Below, piece by piece: positions 54,257-64,000 of a stretch of 64,000 nucleotides of DNA; positions within the stretch are counted from its first letter, which is position 1, and each line of letters starts with the position of its first letter. The notes beneath the pieces were generated by a model, which did not search any database, was not told where the DNA came from, and was given only the letters and a program-made list of their open reading frames with translations. The DNA is from Streptomyces hundungensis. GTDB lineage: Bacteria; Actinomycetota; Actinomycetes; Streptomycetales; Streptomycetaceae. A program made the position numbers and the translations under genes. The stretch spans positions 3,844,001 through 3,908,000 of the forward strand of contig NZ_CP032698.1 in the NCBI RefSeq assembly GCF_003627815.1. The letters are read 5' to 3'.

Positions 54257-54357
54257 CCGATGCGGCCGTCCACCGCCAACCATGCTGCGGCGTACGGGAA
54301 TTGAGCACGTACGAGAGTTGAGCACGCAACCCACGGGCCGGGCTTCGCCGTGGCGGC

Positions 54358-54963
54358 TCAGCGAGCCATGATCAGGCTCATCGCCTCACTGCGCGTCGCC
54401 GGGTCACGGAGCTGGCCGCGCACCGCCGACGTCGTGGTCTTGGCGCCGGGCTTGCGGATGCCGCGCACCGACATGCACATGTGCTCCGCCTCGATCACCA
54501 CGATGGCTCCCCGGGCGTCCAGGATGCGCATCAGCGAGTCCGCCACCTGCGTGGTGAGGCGCTCCTGCACCTGGGGCCTGCGGGCGAACACATCCACCAG
54601 GCGGGCCAGCTTCGACAGGCCGGTGATCTTGCCGGACTCGGCCGGGATGTAGCCGACATGGGCCACGCCGTGGAAGGGCAGCAGGTGGTGTTCGCAGAGC
54701 GAGACGATCTCGATGTCCTTCACCAGGACCATCTCGTCGTGGCCCAGGTCGAAGGTGGTCGTCAGCACCTCCTCGGGCGTCTGACGCAGACCCGCCAGGA
54801 TCTCCCGGTAGGCCCGGGCGACTCGCGCCGGCGTCTCCTGGAGGCCTTCGCGGTCCGGGTTCTCGCCGACGGCTATGAGGAGCTCGCGTACGGCGTTCTC
54901 GGCCCGCTTCTCGTCGAATTCGCCGATCTTGGCCTCGCCGTCCAGCGTCACCGGGTCGGTCAT
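54358..54963 (-). CDS. folE: GTP cyclohydrolase I FolE
   Basis: 201 residues. First step from GTP to dihydroneopterin triphosphate. Zinc and catalytic residues are in [12 protein letters not shown] and [48 protein letters not shown] and [10 protein letters not shown] are family hallmarks. It faces folP-folB-folK, so the whole pathway except phosphatase and later steps is in about 4 kb. Last gene of the dacB-zincin-tilS-hpt-ftsH-folE run on the minus strand. Confidence 0.96.
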   Translation of the reverse strand: MTDPVTLDGEAKIGEFDEKRAENAVRELLIAVGENPDREGLQETPARVARAYREILAGLRQTPEEVLTTTFDLGHDEMVLVKDIEIVSLCEHHLLPFHGVAHVGYIPAESGKITGLSKLARLVDVFARRPQVQERLTTQVADSLMRILDARGAIVVIEAEHMCMSVRGIRKPGAKTTTSAVRGQLRDPATRSEAMSLIMAR

Positions 54964-55078
54964 CTGTGCCTCGTTCCTCGAACGTCATCCATGCGCGTGG
55001 CCGAAAAACACCCGCGCCCCCACAGGCTAGAACCCGGGGGGCGCGGCATGCATTCCGGGGCCTTCGAGGCCCCGCGGC

Positions 55079-57106
55079 TCAGCTCTCGGGACGGTCCTCG
55101 GGGGCCGGGAGGGCCTCCGTGGCGGTGTCCAGCGGGATGGAGCCGTTGGCACTGGTGGTGGCGCCGTTGGTGAGCGCCAGCTCCTTGGGCGAGAGCACCG
55201 GCGGCCTCGTGGACGGCGTACGCCGCGAGGAACCGGTCCAGGCCGGGCGGGCCGGGCGCTTGACGATGCCCGAGAACACCTCGGCGATCTGCTCCTTGTT
55301 GAGGGTCTCCTTCTCCAGGAGCTCCAGGACCAGCTTGTCGAGGATGTCGCGGTTCTCGACCAGGATCTCCCAGGCCTCGTTGTGCGCCGTCTCGATGAGC
55401 TTCTTGACCTCTTCGTCGACGAGCGCCGCGACCTCTTCCGAGTAGTCGCGCTGGTGGCCCATCTCGCGGCCGAGGAACGGCTCGGTGTTGTCGCCACCGA
55501 ACTTGATCGCGCCGAGCCGCTCGGTCATGCCGTACTGCGTGACCATCGCGCGAGCGGTGGCCGTGGCCTTCTCGATGTCGTTGGCCGCGCCCGTCGTCGG
55601 GTCGTGGAAGACGAGCTCCTCGGCCGCGCGCCCGCCCAGCATGTACGCCAGCTGGTCGAGCATCTCGTTGCGGGTGGTCGAGTACTTGTCCTCGTCCGGC
55701 AGGACCATGGTGTAACCCAGGGCCCGGCCGCGCGACAGGATGGTGATCTTGTGGACCGGGTCCGAGTTGGGGGAGGCCGCCGCGACCAGGGCGTGTCCGC
55801 CCTCGTGGTACGCGGTGATCTTCTTTTCCTTCTCGGACATGATCCGCGTCCGCTTCTGCGGACCCGCCACGACGCGGTCGATCGCCTCGTCCAGCATCGA
55901 GTTGTCGATCAACTTCTTGTCGCTGCGCGCCGTCAGGAGCGCCGCTTCGTTCAGCACGTTCGCCAGGTCGGCGCCGGTGAAGCCGGGGGTGCGACGGGCG
56001 ACGGCCGACAGGTCGACGTCCGGGGCGACCGGCTTGCCCTTCTGGTGGACCTTGAGGATCTCCAGACGGCCCTGCATGTCCGGGCGGTCGACCGCGATCT
56101 GGCGGTCGAAGCGGCCCGGGCGCAGCAGCGCCGGGTCGAGGATGTCGGGCCGGTTGGTGGCGGCGATCAGGATGACGCCGCCCTTCACGTCGAAGCCGTC
56201 CATCTCGACGAGGAGCTGGTTGAGGGTCTGCTCGCGCTCGTCGTGACCGCCGCCGAGGCCCGCACCGCGGTGCCGGCCGACGGCGTCGATCTCGTCGACG
56301 AAGACGATCGCCGGGGCGTTCGCCTTGGCCTGCTCGAAGAGGTCGCGGACACGCGAGGCGCCGACACCCACGAACATCTCGACGAAGTCGGAGCCGGAGA
56401 TCGAGTAGAAGGGGACACCGGCCTCACCCGCGACGGCGCGGGCGAGCAGCGTCTTGCCCGTACCGGGCGGGCCGTACAGCAGCACGCCCTTGGGGATCTT
56501 GGCGCCGACGGCCTGGAACTTCGCCGGCTCCTGGAGGAACTCCTTGATCTCGTGGAGTTCCTCGACGGCCTCGTCGGACCCCGCCACGTCGGCGAAGGTC
56601 GTCTTCGGGGTGTCCTTGGTGATGAGCTTGGCCTTGGACTTCCCGAAGTTCATGACTCGGGAGCCGCCGCCCTGCATCTGGTTCATCAGGAACAGGAAGA
56701 CCACGACGATGAGGACGAAGGGGAGCAGGGACAGCAGGATCCCCAGGAACGGGTTCTGCTTGTCGGGCGAGACGGTGTATCCGCTGGGGATGTCACCGGC
56801 CTTCACTCCGGACTGGAGCTGGTTGGCCATGTCGGTCGCCTGGGCGTCACCGATGTAGTTGGCCTGAACCTTGCTGCTGCCCTTGACCTTCTGGCCCTTC
56901 TTCAGGTCGATCTTGATGACCTGACTGTCGCCAGTGGTGATCTTGGCCTGTTCGACCTGCTTGTTGCTGATCGCCTGAACGACCTCGGATGTGTCGACCG
57001 TCTTGTAGCCGCCACCCGAGCCGACGACCTGCATCAGCACGACCACGGCGAGGACGGCCAGCACGATCCACATGACCGGCCCACGGAAGTATCGCTTCAC
57101 GTCCAT
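55079..57106 (-). CDS. ftsH: ATP-dependent zinc metalloprotease FtsH
   Basis: 675 residues. Two transmembrane helices (about 9-26 and 121-139) flank a small extracytoplasmic domain. AAA+ Walker A GPPGTGKT (K218), second region of homology with [17 protein letters not shown], and the zinc site HEGGH (H434, E435, H438). The C-terminal tail is disordered and Pro/Ser/Thr-rich. Degrades membrane and regulatory proteins. ATG 57106 lacks a strong ribosome-binding site. hpt lies about 200 bp upstream, so ftsH may have its own promoter. Confidence 0.96.
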   Translation of the reverse strand: MDVKRYFRGPVMWIVLAVLAVVVLMQVVGSGGGYKTVDTSEVVQAISNKQVEQAKITTGDSQVIKIDLKKGQKVKGSSKVQANYIGDAQATDMANQLQSGVKAGDIPSGYTVSPDKQNPFLGILLSLLPFVLIVVVFLFLMNQMQGGGSRVMNFGKSKAKLITKDTPKTTFADVAGSDEAVEELHEIKEFLQEPAKFQAVGAKIPKGVLLYGPPGTGKTLLARAVAGEAGVPFYSISGSDFVEMFVGVGASRVRDLFEQAKANAPAIVFVDEIDAVGRHRGAGLGGGHDEREQTLNQLLVEMDGFDVKGGVILIAATNRPDILDPALLRPGRFDRQIAVDRPDMQGRLEILKVHQKGKPVAPDVDLSAVARRTPGFTGADLANVLNEAALLTARSDKKLIDNSMLDEAIDRVVAGPQKRTRIMSEKEKKITAYHEGGHALVAAASPNSDPVHKITILSRGRALGYTMVLPDEDKYSTTRNEMLDQLAYMLGGRAAEELVFHDPTTGAANDIEKATATARAMVTQYGMTERLGAIKFGGDNTEPFLGREMGHQRDYSEEVAALVDEEVKKLIETAHNEAWEILVENRDILDKLVLELLEKETLNKEQIAEVFSGIVKRPARPAWTGSSRRTPSTRPPVLSPKELALTNGATTSANGSIPLDTATEALPAPEDRPES

Positions 57107-57309
57107 CCATACGGAGCGAGAACGCCCCGTCCCTCCTGCCCGTAGGTAAATGCTGCTGTGAGTGTGACTAAGGCTGTGTGTAAAGGCTGTTCTTCGGACG
57201 GTACCCCAGCATTGTCACCCGTGGTCGCACGGTACGGCTGACAAAGGCACCTTCCCCTGCTCCAACGGCGGGAGCGGCGCTGTGGTTCCCCAAACGGCCC
57301 GGGCTTGCG

Positions 57310-57864
57310 TCAGCCGCCGTAGACGTGCGGCGCGAGCGTGCCGACAAAGGGGAGGTTCCGGTACTTCTCGGCATAGTCGAGGCCGTAGCCCACGACGAAT
57401 TCATTGGGAATGTCGAAACCGATCCACTTGACGTCGATCGCGACCTTTGCGGCATCCGGCTTACGGAGCAGCGTGCAGACCTCCAGGGAGGCGGGCTCGC
57501 GCGATCCGAGGTTGGAGAGGAGCCACGACAGGGTCAGACCCGAGTCGATGATGTCCTCGACGATCAGGACGTGCTTGCCCTTGATGTCGGTGTCGAGGTC
57601 CTTGAGGATCCGCACGACGCCGGAGGACTGGGTGCCCGCACCGTACGAGGAGACGGCCATCCAGTCCATGGTGACCGGGGTGGACAGCGCGCGGGCCAGA
57701 TCCGCCATGACCATGACGGCGCCCTTGAGGACTCCGACGAGGAGCAGGTCCTTGCCCGCGTACTCCGCGTCGATCTTCCCGGCCAGCTCCGCCAGCTTCG
57801 CGTCGATCTCTTCCTTGGTGATGAGCACCGACTGGAGGTCGGTGCCCATGTCCTTCTCGTTCAC
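57310..57864 (-). CDS. hpt: Hypoxanthine phosphoribosyltransferase Hpt
   Basis: 184 residues from GTG 57864 (ATG 57849 is possible). Purine salvage from hypoxanthine or guanine and PRPP. The PRPP motif is [14 protein letters not shown]; others are [29 protein letters not shown] and [19 protein letters not shown]. Sits between tilS and ftsH, an order widely conserved in Gram-positive bacteria. Confidence 0.95.
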   Translation of the reverse strand: MNEKDMGTDLQSVLITKEEIDAKLAELAGKIDAEYAGKDLLLVGVLKGAVMVMADLARALSTPVTMDWMAVSSYGAGTQSSGVVRILKDLDTDIKGKHVLIVEDIIDSGLTLSWLLSNLGSREPASLEVCTLLRKPDAAKVAIDVKWIGFDIPNEFVVGYGLDYAEKYRNLPFVGTLAPHVYGG

Positions 57865-57924
57865 CCGGGCCGCTTTCTTGGGGGGTTTCTGTTGTCCGTG
57901 CGGGAGCCGAGTACGTGCGTGAGC

Positions 57925-58986
57925 TCAGCTCTGCCGAATGACCAGTCTGCCACCCTGCCGACGCGCGACGACGCGGCCGGGGAGATTGATGGCCCGCTGC
58001 CCGCGCCAGCTGGTGATCAGCTTGTCGACCTCCTCGACATGGCGGGCGAAGAGCGAACCGGCGGGCGCGCCCGCCCCGATGACCTCCCGGCGCACGATGC
58101 GGCGGCGCACGGCGGGCGGCAGCGCGAAGAGCTTCGCGCACTCCAGGAGCCCGGCGTCGTCCCGTACCGTCGCGTCCGCCTGGAGGGCCCAGGCGTCCAG
58201 GGCGTCGGCGTCGTCACGGGAGAGCTGGGCGGTGCGGGCGAGGGCTTCGACGACGCCCTTGCCGAGCGCCTTCTCCAGGGCGGGCAGCCCCTCCTGGCGG
58301 AGCCGGGAGCGGGTGTAGGCGGGGTCGGCGTTGTGCGGGTCGTCCCAGACGGGCAGCGACTGGACCATGCAGGCCTTGCGTGCGGTCTGGCGGTCGAGCT
58401 CCAGGAAGGGGCGCCGGTAGCGGCCCGCCGCCCCCGAGACAGCGGCCATGCCGGACAGGGAGCGCGTACCGGAGCCCCGGGCGAGGCCGAGGAGCACGGT
58501 CTCGGCCTGGTCGTCACGGGTGTGGCCGAGCAGGATCGCGGCGGCGCCGTGGCGCTCGGCCGCGGCGTCGAGCGCGGCGTAGCGGGCGTCCCGGGCGGCG
58601 GCCTCGGGGCCTCCCTCGCGGCCCACCCGCACGGCGATGGACTCGGCGGGCTCCAGGCCGAGGCCGGTCATCCGGGAGACGACCTCGGCGGCCCGCAGGT
58701 CGGAGCCGTGCTGGAGGCCGTGGTCGACGGTGATGCCGCCGGCGCGCAGCGAGAGCTTGCGGGATTCGAAGGCGAGGGCCGAGGCGAGCGCCATGGAGTC
58801 GGCGCCGCCGGAGCAGGCCACCAGCACGAGGGGCTCGGGCGCGGTGCGCGCGCCGGTGCCGGCGGGGGCCCCCGCGGTCACGGCGGTGGCCACGGCCTCG
58901 TGGTCGCGGGAGTGTTCGTTCAGTAGGTCGTGGAGTACGCGGCGAACCGCCAGGCGTATCGCTGCGACCGCAGGATGGGGACCCAT
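57925..58986 (-). CDS. tilS: tRNA(Ile)-lysidine synthetase TilS
   Basis: 353 residues from ATG 58986. Adds lysine to C34 of tRNA-Ile(CAU). PP-loop [13 protein letters not shown] (59-64 core), [31 protein letters not shown] and [16 protein letters not shown] are diagnostic. The first 50 residues include an Ala/Thr-rich insertion. An in-frame upstream start (59064) adds a Pro/Arg leader and is rejected. Essential in most bacteria. Confidence 0.94.
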   Translation of the reverse strand: MGPHPAVAAIRLAVRRVLHDLLNEHSRDHEAVATAVTAGAPAGTGARTAPEPLVLVACSGGADSMALASALAFESRKLSLRAGGITVDHGLQHGSDLRAAEVVSRMTGLGLEPAESIAVRVGREGGPEAAARDARYAALDAAAERHGAAAILLGHTRDDQAETVLLGLARGSGTRSLSGMAAVSGAAGRYRRPFLELDRQTARKACMVQSLPVWDDPHNADPAYTRSRLRQEGLPALEKALGKGVVEALARTAQLSRDDADALDAWALQADATVRDDAGLLECAKLFALPPAVRRRIVRREVIGAGAPAGSLFARHVEEVDKLITSWRGQRAINLPGRVVARRQGGRLVIRQS

Positions 58987-59185
58987 GTCCGGTGCCCTTC
59001 GGTGAAGTTGGGGTGCCTCTGGCGCGGAGAGGAAGCGGGGGGAGCAGGAGGGCCGTTCAGTCACACAGAGTGCGTAGATGGTGACAGAACAGAGCCGTTA
59101 CCCGAGCATTGCACGCCTACCCATGCGCCACGGTCCCTCGGATGGGTGATTCCCGCGTTGACACCCGCCCACCGGCGGCTTCGGG

Positions 59186-60325
59186 TCAGGACTCCGCGGG
59201 GTGGTGGACCCGGGCGACCCACTCCGCGGGCTTGGCGATCTCGGCCTTGGTCGGAAGCGTGTTCGGCGAGGTCCACACCCGGTTGAAGCCGTCCATGCCG
59301 ACCTCGTCGACCACGGCCCGCACGAAGTGCTCGCCGTCGCGGTACTGGCGCATCTTGGCGTCGAGGCCGAGCAGCTTGCGCAGCGCCTGGTCGAGCCGGG
59401 AGGCGCCCTTGGCCCTGCGCTCCTTGAACTTCTCGCGGATCTCGCGCACCGACGGCACGACCTGCGGGCCGACCCCGTCCATCACGAAGTCCGCGTGCCC
59501 CTCCAGGAGGGACATCACGGCGGTGAGCCGGCCGAGGATCTCGCGCTGCTCCGGGGTCTGGACCAGCTCCACCAGGGAGCGCCCGCCCTCGTCCTGCTCG
59601 CCCTCGGGCCGGCCCCCGGCCAGGGACTGCGCCGCCTCGCGCAGCCGCTCCAGGATGGTCATCGGGTCGACCTCGGTCGCGTCGAGGAACGACTGGATCT
59701 CACCCTCCAGGTGGTCGCGCAGCCAGGGCACGGCCGTGAACTGGGTGCGGTGGGTCTCCTCGTGCAGGCACACCCAGAGCCTGAAGTCGTGCGGGTCGAC
59801 CTCGAGTTCGCGCTCCACGTGCACGATGTTGGGCGCCACCAGGAGCAGCCGTCCGCCGCCGCCCGGGGCGGCCGGAAGCTCCCGGGTCGCGGGCGCGAAG
59901 GTCTCGTACTGCCCGAGGACCCGGGACGACAGGAAGCTCAGCAGCATGCCCAGCTCGACGCCGGTCACCTTGCCGCCGACCGCGCCCAGCACCGCGCCGC
60001 CGGGCCCGCCGCCGCGCCGCTCCTGCATCTTGTCGAGGAGCGGCCGCAGCACCTCGCGGAAGCCCGCCACATTGGCCTTCACCCAGCCGGCCCGGTCGAC
60101 GACCAGGACCGGAGTGTCCTCGGGTTCGACGCCCTCCGGGATCATCCGGGTGAACGCCCGTACGTGTTCCTCGGCGGCCTTGGCGTGCCGGCGGAGCTCG
60201 GCGACGATCTCGCGTGCCTCGTCGCGGCTCACGTCGGGGCCCGGCCGCACCAGTCGGGTCGCGGTCGCGACCGCGAGGTTCCAGTCGACCATCCCAGAGG
60301 TACCTGCACCGCCGATGCCAGTCAT
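59186..60325 (-). CDS. Zincin-type metalloprotease (F420-biosynthesis-associated family)
   Basis: 379 residues. Zinc motif HEETH (H188, E189, H192) in WVCLHEETHRTQF, with later EGHADFVMDGVG. The family is often annotated as a zinc-dependent metalloprotease or coenzyme F420 biosynthesis-associated protein; no F420 gene is near. No signal peptide. Starts with a short Gly-rich segment, then MVDWNLAVATATRLV. Follows dacB by 49 bp on the same strand. Substrate unknown. Confidence 0.85.
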   Translation of the reverse strand: MTGIGGAGTSGMVDWNLAVATATRLVRPGPDVSRDEAREIVAELRRHAKAAEEHVRAFTRMIPEGVEPEDTPVLVVDRAGWVKANVAGFREVLRPLLDKMQERRGGGPGGAVLGAVGGKVTGVELGMLLSFLSSRVLGQYETFAPATRELPAAPGGGGRLLLVAPNIVHVERELEVDPHDFRLWVCLHEETHRTQFTAVPWLRDHLEGEIQSFLDATEVDPMTILERLREAAQSLAGGRPEGEQDEGGRSLVELVQTPEQREILGRLTAVMSLLEGHADFVMDGVGPQVVPSVREIREKFKERRAKGASRLDQALRKLLGLDAKMRQYRDGEHFVRAVVDEVGMDGFNRVWTSPNTLPTKAEIAKPAEWVARVHHPAES

Positions 60326-60374
60326 GCGTCAACCGTACGTTGTCGTCCCCACAACGGAACCCGGTCGGCGGCGG

Positions 60375-61775
60375 TCAGTGCTCCAGGAGGCGGGTGGCGA
60401 GCCGGTCCAGGGCGCGCTGGGCGGGGGCCGGGTCGGCGCCGGGCGTGCCGGTGGACAGGAACGCGAACGCCAGGAGGCGGCCGTCGGCGCCCACGACGGT
60501 GCCGGCCAGGGTGTTGACCCCGGCCCCCGCCAGCGTCCCGGTCTTCGCCCGGACCAGGCCGGTCGCGGCGGAGGCGGCGCCGTAGCGGGTGCCGAGGGTG
60601 CCGGTGAATCCGGCGACGGGCAGACCGGTGAGGATCGGGCGCAGTTCGGGGCGCCCGGGGTCGCCGGCCTTGGCGAGCAGCCGGGTGAGCAGACCCGCGG
60701 TGACCCTGTCGGTCCGGTCGAGCCCGCTGCCGTCCGCGAACACGCTCCCGTTCCAAGGGAGTTGGAGCTTGGCGAGCTGGGCGGGCACGGCCTCGGCCAC
60801 CCCGTCGAAGCTCCCGGCCTTGTGGAGGGCGAGCGCGGTGTGGCGGGCGAGGGCCTCGGCGATGTCGTTGTCGCTGTTGGTCAGCATCCGCTCCACGATC
60901 GCGGGCAGCGGCGCGGACACGGTGCTCGCCAGCGCCTTGGCGTCCGCGGGTCCGCCCCCCGGCGCCGGGTCCGCCACCGTCAGCCCCCGGGCGCGCAGGA
61001 GGCGGGCGAAGGCACGCGCGGTGTCGCCCGCGGGGTCGGTGGTGCGGCTCGCGGGCCCGCTGTCGGAGCCGTCCAGGCGGCCCTCGTCGGTCATCAGGGC
61101 GACGACCGGCGCGAGGTTCTCGTTCGGCCCGATCGGATGGACGGCCGACCCGCTGAACAGCGAGGCGTCGTACGCCAGTTGTACGGAGGCGACCGAGCGC
61201 GCGCGCAGGGCGCGGGCGGTGTCGTCGGCGAGGGCGGCCAGCCGCGCCTTGTCCAGGGTGGGGTCGCCGCCGCCGACGAGCGTGAGCGCCCCACCGTCGG
61301 CCGGGGCCACCACGGTGGTGGTGAAGCGGTGGTCGGGCGGGAGCGCGGTGAGGGCCGCGGCCGCGGTGGCGATCTTGACGGTGGAGGCCGGTGTCATGGG
61401 CGCGTCCGCGCCGACCGCGTACACCTCCTGGCCGGTGGCGGTGTCGAGGACCGAGGCCGCCGGGTGCGGGCCGAGCGCGGGGTCGGCGAGCAGCGGGGCG
61501 AGGGCCGCGGGGAGGGCCGCCGGGACGGGGGCGCCGCCGGGAGTGCCGAGGGCCGCGAGGACGCCGGGCGCGCTCGGAGCCGGAGCCGGAGCCTCCGGAT
61601 CCATGGGGCTCTGGTGATGTGCGCCACCCCTGGTGCCCCACGATGCGGCCCGCTCCCGCTCGGCCGTACGCTGGCCTGAGTCCCACGGTCCGGCCAGGGC
61701 CACGCTCCCGGCCGACAGTGCCAGGCCGACCGCGGCCGCACCCGCTGTGAGCTGCCATGTCTTGGGCCTCGGCAC
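60375..61775 (-). CDS. dacB: D-Ala-D-Ala carboxypeptidase/endopeptidase (PBP4 / DacB type)
   Basis: 466 residues from GTG 61775, where a signal peptide begins (TWQLTAGAAAVGLALSAG). GTG 61820 would add 15 residues and remains possible. Penicillin-binding motifs: S131-x-x-K134 in PASTVK, S301-D-N303 in TNSDNDIAEA, and K411-TG in VRAKTGTLAG. Class C PBPs trim or cleave peptidoglycan cross-links outside the membrane. A linker rich in Pro and Ala follows the signal peptide. Divergent from ppa. Confidence 0.93.
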   Translation of the reverse strand: MPRPKTWQLTAGAAAVGLALSAGSVALAGPWDSGQRTAERERAASWGTRGGAHHQSPMDPEAPAPAPSAPGVLAALGTPGGAPVPAALPAALAPLLADPALGPHPAASVLDTATGQEVYAVGADAPMTPASTVKIATAAAALTALPPDHRFTTTVVAPADGGALTLVGGGDPTLDKARLAALADDTARALRARSVASVQLAYDASLFSGSAVHPIGPNENLAPVVALMTDEGRLDGSDSGPASRTTDPAGDTARAFARLLRARGLTVADPAPGGGPADAKALASTVSAPLPAIVERMLTNSDNDIAEALARHTALALHKAGSFDGVAEAVPAQLAKLQLPWNGSVFADGSGLDRTDRVTAGLLTRLLAKAGDPGRPELRPILTGLPVAGFTGTLGTRYGAASAATGLVRAKTGTLAGAGVNTLAGTVVGADGRLLAFAFLSTGTPGADPAPAQRALDRLATRLLEH

Positions 61776-61908
61776 CGAGGACCAGCCCCTTTCGCGATCA
61801 CACACCTGCGTGAGGGACACTTAATCACCAGAACTGCTTCCTGCCGTGAACACGGCAGCCGACGCAGCCCCGTCCGATGCATGTGCTGATCATGGAGGAG
61901 AGCCACCC

Positions 61909-62403
61909 GTGGAGTTCGACGTCACCATCGAGATCCCGAAGGGATCGCGGAACAAGTACGAGGTCGACCACGAGACCGGCCGGATCCGCCTGGACCGTCG
62001 ACTCTTCACCTCGACCAGCTACCCGGCCGACTACGGCTTCGTCGAGAACACCCTCGGCGAGGACGGCGACCCGCTGGACGCCCTGGTCCTGCTCGACGAG
62101 CCGACCTTCCCGGGCTGCGTCATCAAGTGCCGTGCGATCGGCATGTTCCGGATGACCGACGAGGCCGGCGGCGACGACAAGCTGCTGTGCGTCCCGGCGT
62201 CCGACCCGCGCGTGGAGCACCTGCGCGACATCCACCACGTCTCCGAGTTCGACCGCCTGGAGATCCAGCACTTCTTCGAGGTCTACAAGGACCTGGAGCC
62301 CGGCAAGTCCGTCGAGGGCGCCGACTGGGTCGGCCGCGTCGAGGCCGAGGCCGAGGTCGAGGCCTCCTACAAGCGCCTCGAGGCGCAGGGCGGCGCGCAC
62401 TGA
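61909..62403 (+). CDS. ppa: Inorganic pyrophosphatase (family I)
   Basis: 164 residues. Hydrolyses PPi to drive biosynthesis. [13 protein letters not shown], the metal site [16 protein letters not shown], and [13 protein letters not shown] are standard. GTG 61909 has a near-perfect GGAGGAG 8 nt upstream. The frame is open further upstream but the added residues are not conserved. A strong terminator follows. Confidence 0.97.
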   Translation: MEFDVTIEIPKGSRNKYEVDHETGRIRLDRRLFTSTSYPADYGFVENTLGEDGDPLDALVLLDEPTFPGCVIKCRAIGMFRMTDEAGGDDKLLCVPASDPRVEHLRDIHHVSEFDRLEIQHFFEVYKDLEPGKSVEGADWVGRVEAEAEVEASYKRLEAQGGAH

Positions 62404-62416
62404 CGCGCGACCTTCC

Positions 62417-62467
62417 GGTACGACTGCGGGCGGTGCACCTCCGGGGTGCGCCGCCCGCAGTCGTACC
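62417..62467 (+). terminator. Terminator after ppa
   Basis: GGTACGACTGCGGGCGG pairs with CCGCCCGCAGTCGTACC, a perfect 17-bp stem, and an inner TGCACC/GGGGTGCG helix. Ends 64 bp before the ThrE-type gene. Confidence 0.9.
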
Positions 62468-62530
62468 AGCTCATGACCACCCACATACTGGGCAGACGCA
62501 CGCAAGCGGCCGGAGGGAGGCGAGGGGCCA

Positions 62531-64000
62531 GTGGTGGCCGAGCAGCACGATGTGATCGAGGACCGCAAGCCGCAGTCCGACGAGGCGCGCAGCGCCTTCA
62601 CGCCACCCGAGGGCGTGGAACAGCCGCAGGTGGCCGAGGAAGAGTCCCCGACCTCCGAGTTCGCCCTCCCCGCGGGTCTCGCCACCCCGGTGATCGAGGC
62701 CCCCGCCGAACAGCCGGCCTCCGCGTTCACCCCGCCCAGCGCCTACACCGCACGCGAACCGAACCCGATGTCCACCACCGGGTCCATGCCGCTCGTGCGG
62801 CTGTCCAAGGACGCGCCCTGGCAGGACCGGATGCGCACCATGCTGCGCATGCCGGTCGGTGACCGGCCGGTGGCCGAGCCGATCCAGAAGCACGACGACG
62901 CGGGCCCAGCGGTGCCCCGCGTCCTCGACCTGGTGCTGCGCATCGGCGAGCTGCTGCTGGCGGGCGGCGAGGGCGCCGAGGACGTCGAGGCCGCGATGTT
63001 CGCGATCTGCCGCAGCTACGGCCTGGACCGCTGCGAGCCGACGGTCACCTTCACCATGCTGGCCATCACCCACCAGCCCTCGCTCGTGGACGACCCGGTG
63101 ACGGCCAACCGCACCGTGCGCCGCCGCGGCACCGACTACACCCGCCTGGCGGCCGTGCACCGGCTCGTCACGGACATGACCAGCGAGGACCACGAGGTCT
63201 CGCTCGAAGAGGCCTACCGGCGCCTCGCGGAGATCCGACGCAACCGCCACCCCTACCCGGGCTGGGCCCTCACCACCGCCTGCGGACTCCTCGCCGGTGC
63301 GGCCTCCGTCCTGCTCGGCGGCGGCATCACGGTGTTCCTGGTGGCGGCGGTCGGCGCGGTCCTCGGCGACCGGCTCGCCTGGCTGTGCGCGTCCCGCGGG
63401 CTGCCGGAGTTCTACCAGTTCGCCGTGGCCGCCATGCCGCCCGCCGCGATGGGCGTGGCCCTCAGCCTGCTCCAGTGGGACCTCAGCGCGCCCGCGGTCA
63501 TCACCGGTGGCCTGTTCGCCCTGATCCCCGGACGGGCCCTGGTGGCGGCCGTCCAGGACGGCCTGACCGGCTTCTACGTCACGGCGGCGGCCCGGCTGCT
63601 CGAAGTCGGGTACTTCTTCGTCGCGATCGTCGTCGGCGTCCTGACCGTCCTGTACGGCGGGCTGCAAATCGACGCCCAGCTCAACCCCGAGGGCACCTTC
63701 CAGCCCATCGACCGGCCGATTCTTCAGACCCTCGCGTCGATCCTGCTCTGCCTGACCTTCGCGGTCCTGCTCCAGCAGGACCGTTCCACCGTCCTGATCG
63801 TGGCCGCGAACGGCGGTGTCGCCTGGGTGGTGTACGCCTCGATCGCGGTCACCGCGGGAGGCTCCCCGATCATGGCGACGGCCGTCGCGGCCGGCCTGGT
63901 CGGCCTGTTCGGCCAGTTGCTCTCGCGGTACTGGCACACCTCCGCGCTGCTCTACGTGACCGCGGCCATCGGCCCGCTGCTGCCCGGTAGCGCCACGTAC
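62531..64000 (+). CDS. ThrE-family threonine/serine exporter, cut by the right edge
   Basis: 490 codons from GTG 62531 (or the adjacent GTG 62534) with GGAGGGAGGCGAGG upstream; no stop before the window ends. A disordered acidic N-terminus of about 110 residues precedes the ThrE hydrolase-like domain (VLDLVLRIGELLLAGGEGAEDVEAAMFAIC, cited by position about 137-165). At least nine transmembrane helices follow, beginning near WALTTACGLLAGAASVLLGG. The Corynebacterium ThrE protein exports threonine and serine. The frame is open to the last base. Confidence 0.88.
   Translation, partial: MVAEQHDVIEDRKPQSDEARSAFTPPEGVEQPQVAEEESPTSEFALPAGLATPVIEAPAEQPASAFTPPSAYTAREPNPMSTTGSMPLVRLSKDAPWQDRMRTMLRMPVGDRPVAEPIQKHDDAGPAVPRVLDLVLRIGELLLAGGEGAEDVEAAMFAICRSYGLDRCEPTVTFTMLAITHQPSLVDDPVTANRTVRRRGTDYTRLAAVHRLVTDMTSEDHEVSLEEAYRRLAEIRRNRHPYPGWALTTACGLLAGAASVLLGGGITVFLVAAVGAVLGDRLAWLCASRGLPEFYQFAVAAMPPAAMGVALSLLQWDLSAPAVITGGLFALIPGRALVAAVQDGLTGFYVTAAARLLEVGYFFVAIVVGVLTVLYGGLQIDAQLNPEGTFQPIDRPILQTLASILLCLTFAVLLQQDRSTVLIVAANGGVAWVVYASIAVTAGGSPIMATAVAAGLVGLFGQLLSRYWHTSALLYVTAAIGPLLPGSATY

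Noticed and set aside
57107..57309. Direct repeats of GGCTGTGTG before ftsH as an operator
   Set aside because: Short, imperfect and not symmetrical; no promoter hexamers in register.

Overview
This is a very GC-rich window with strong third-position GC bias, many GTG starts, ATGA stop/start overlaps and typical actinomycete genes (Lsr2, ClpC with a ClgR-like site, DUF3180, BlaI and ECF regulators). It reads as a chromosomal core segment of a Streptomyces species. Gene order matches what I recall of the sigE to lsr2 to fol/ftsH stretch of the S. coelicolor chromosome. I see no insertion sequence, prophage, CRISPR array, rRNA or tRNA.

Layout. 0-6.4 kb: genome maintenance (radA, the c-di-AMP synthase disA, mutY) with a membrane-anchored protein and a PAP2 phosphatase. 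6.4-9.95 kb: the cell-envelope stress operon sigE-cseA-cseB-cseC. 10-12.4 kb: a TetR-controlled DHA2 drug exporter. 12.4-17.1 kb: a secreted M23 peptidase divergent from a two-gene unit encoding a trypco2-domain protein and a 1,074-residue trypsin-NACHT-leucine-rich protein, the best candidate for an uncharacterised (possibly defence) system. 17.1-23.2 kb: clpC, lsr2 and small regulatory or unknown genes. 23.3-28.7 kb: a tightly overlapped minus-strand operon DUF2520-panC-nadB-nadC-coaX joining pantothenate/CoA and NAD supply. 28.9-37.6 kb: an aldolase-like enzyme, an ArsR-type regulator with paired operators, an oxidoreductase, a NarL-type two-component system, a MidA-type methyltransferase and a stand-alone nuoD paralogue. 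37.7-41.3 kb: a type III polyketide synthase, an XRE/MmyB-like regulator and a coiled-coil membrane protein. 41.4-45.1 kb: a glycine-betaine type ABC importer. 45.2-48.3 kb: an esterase divergent from an MprF-like lysyltransferase-domain protein. 48.9-51 kb: a MarR-controlled exporter. 51-55 kb: folate genes folP, folB, folK facing folE. 55-61.8 kb: ftsH, hpt, tilS, a zincin and dacB. 61.9 kb to the end: ppa and a ThrE-type exporter cut by the window edge.

Three clusters of a mosaic GC-rich repeat (about 3.17-3.69, 35.95-36.40 and 48.33-48.94 kb) sit at gene 3' ends. One of them has been read into the methyltransferase gene and supplies its last 23 codons. Envelope homeostasis recurs across the window: SigE/Cse, the M23 peptidase, PBP4-type DacB, the MprF-like protein and c-di-AMP synthesis. 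A possible SigE-type promoter lies before the MprF-like gene.

All product names come from reading motifs and overall protein character by eye. No database search was run, and start codons were chosen from ribosome-binding sites, overlaps and N-terminal logic.
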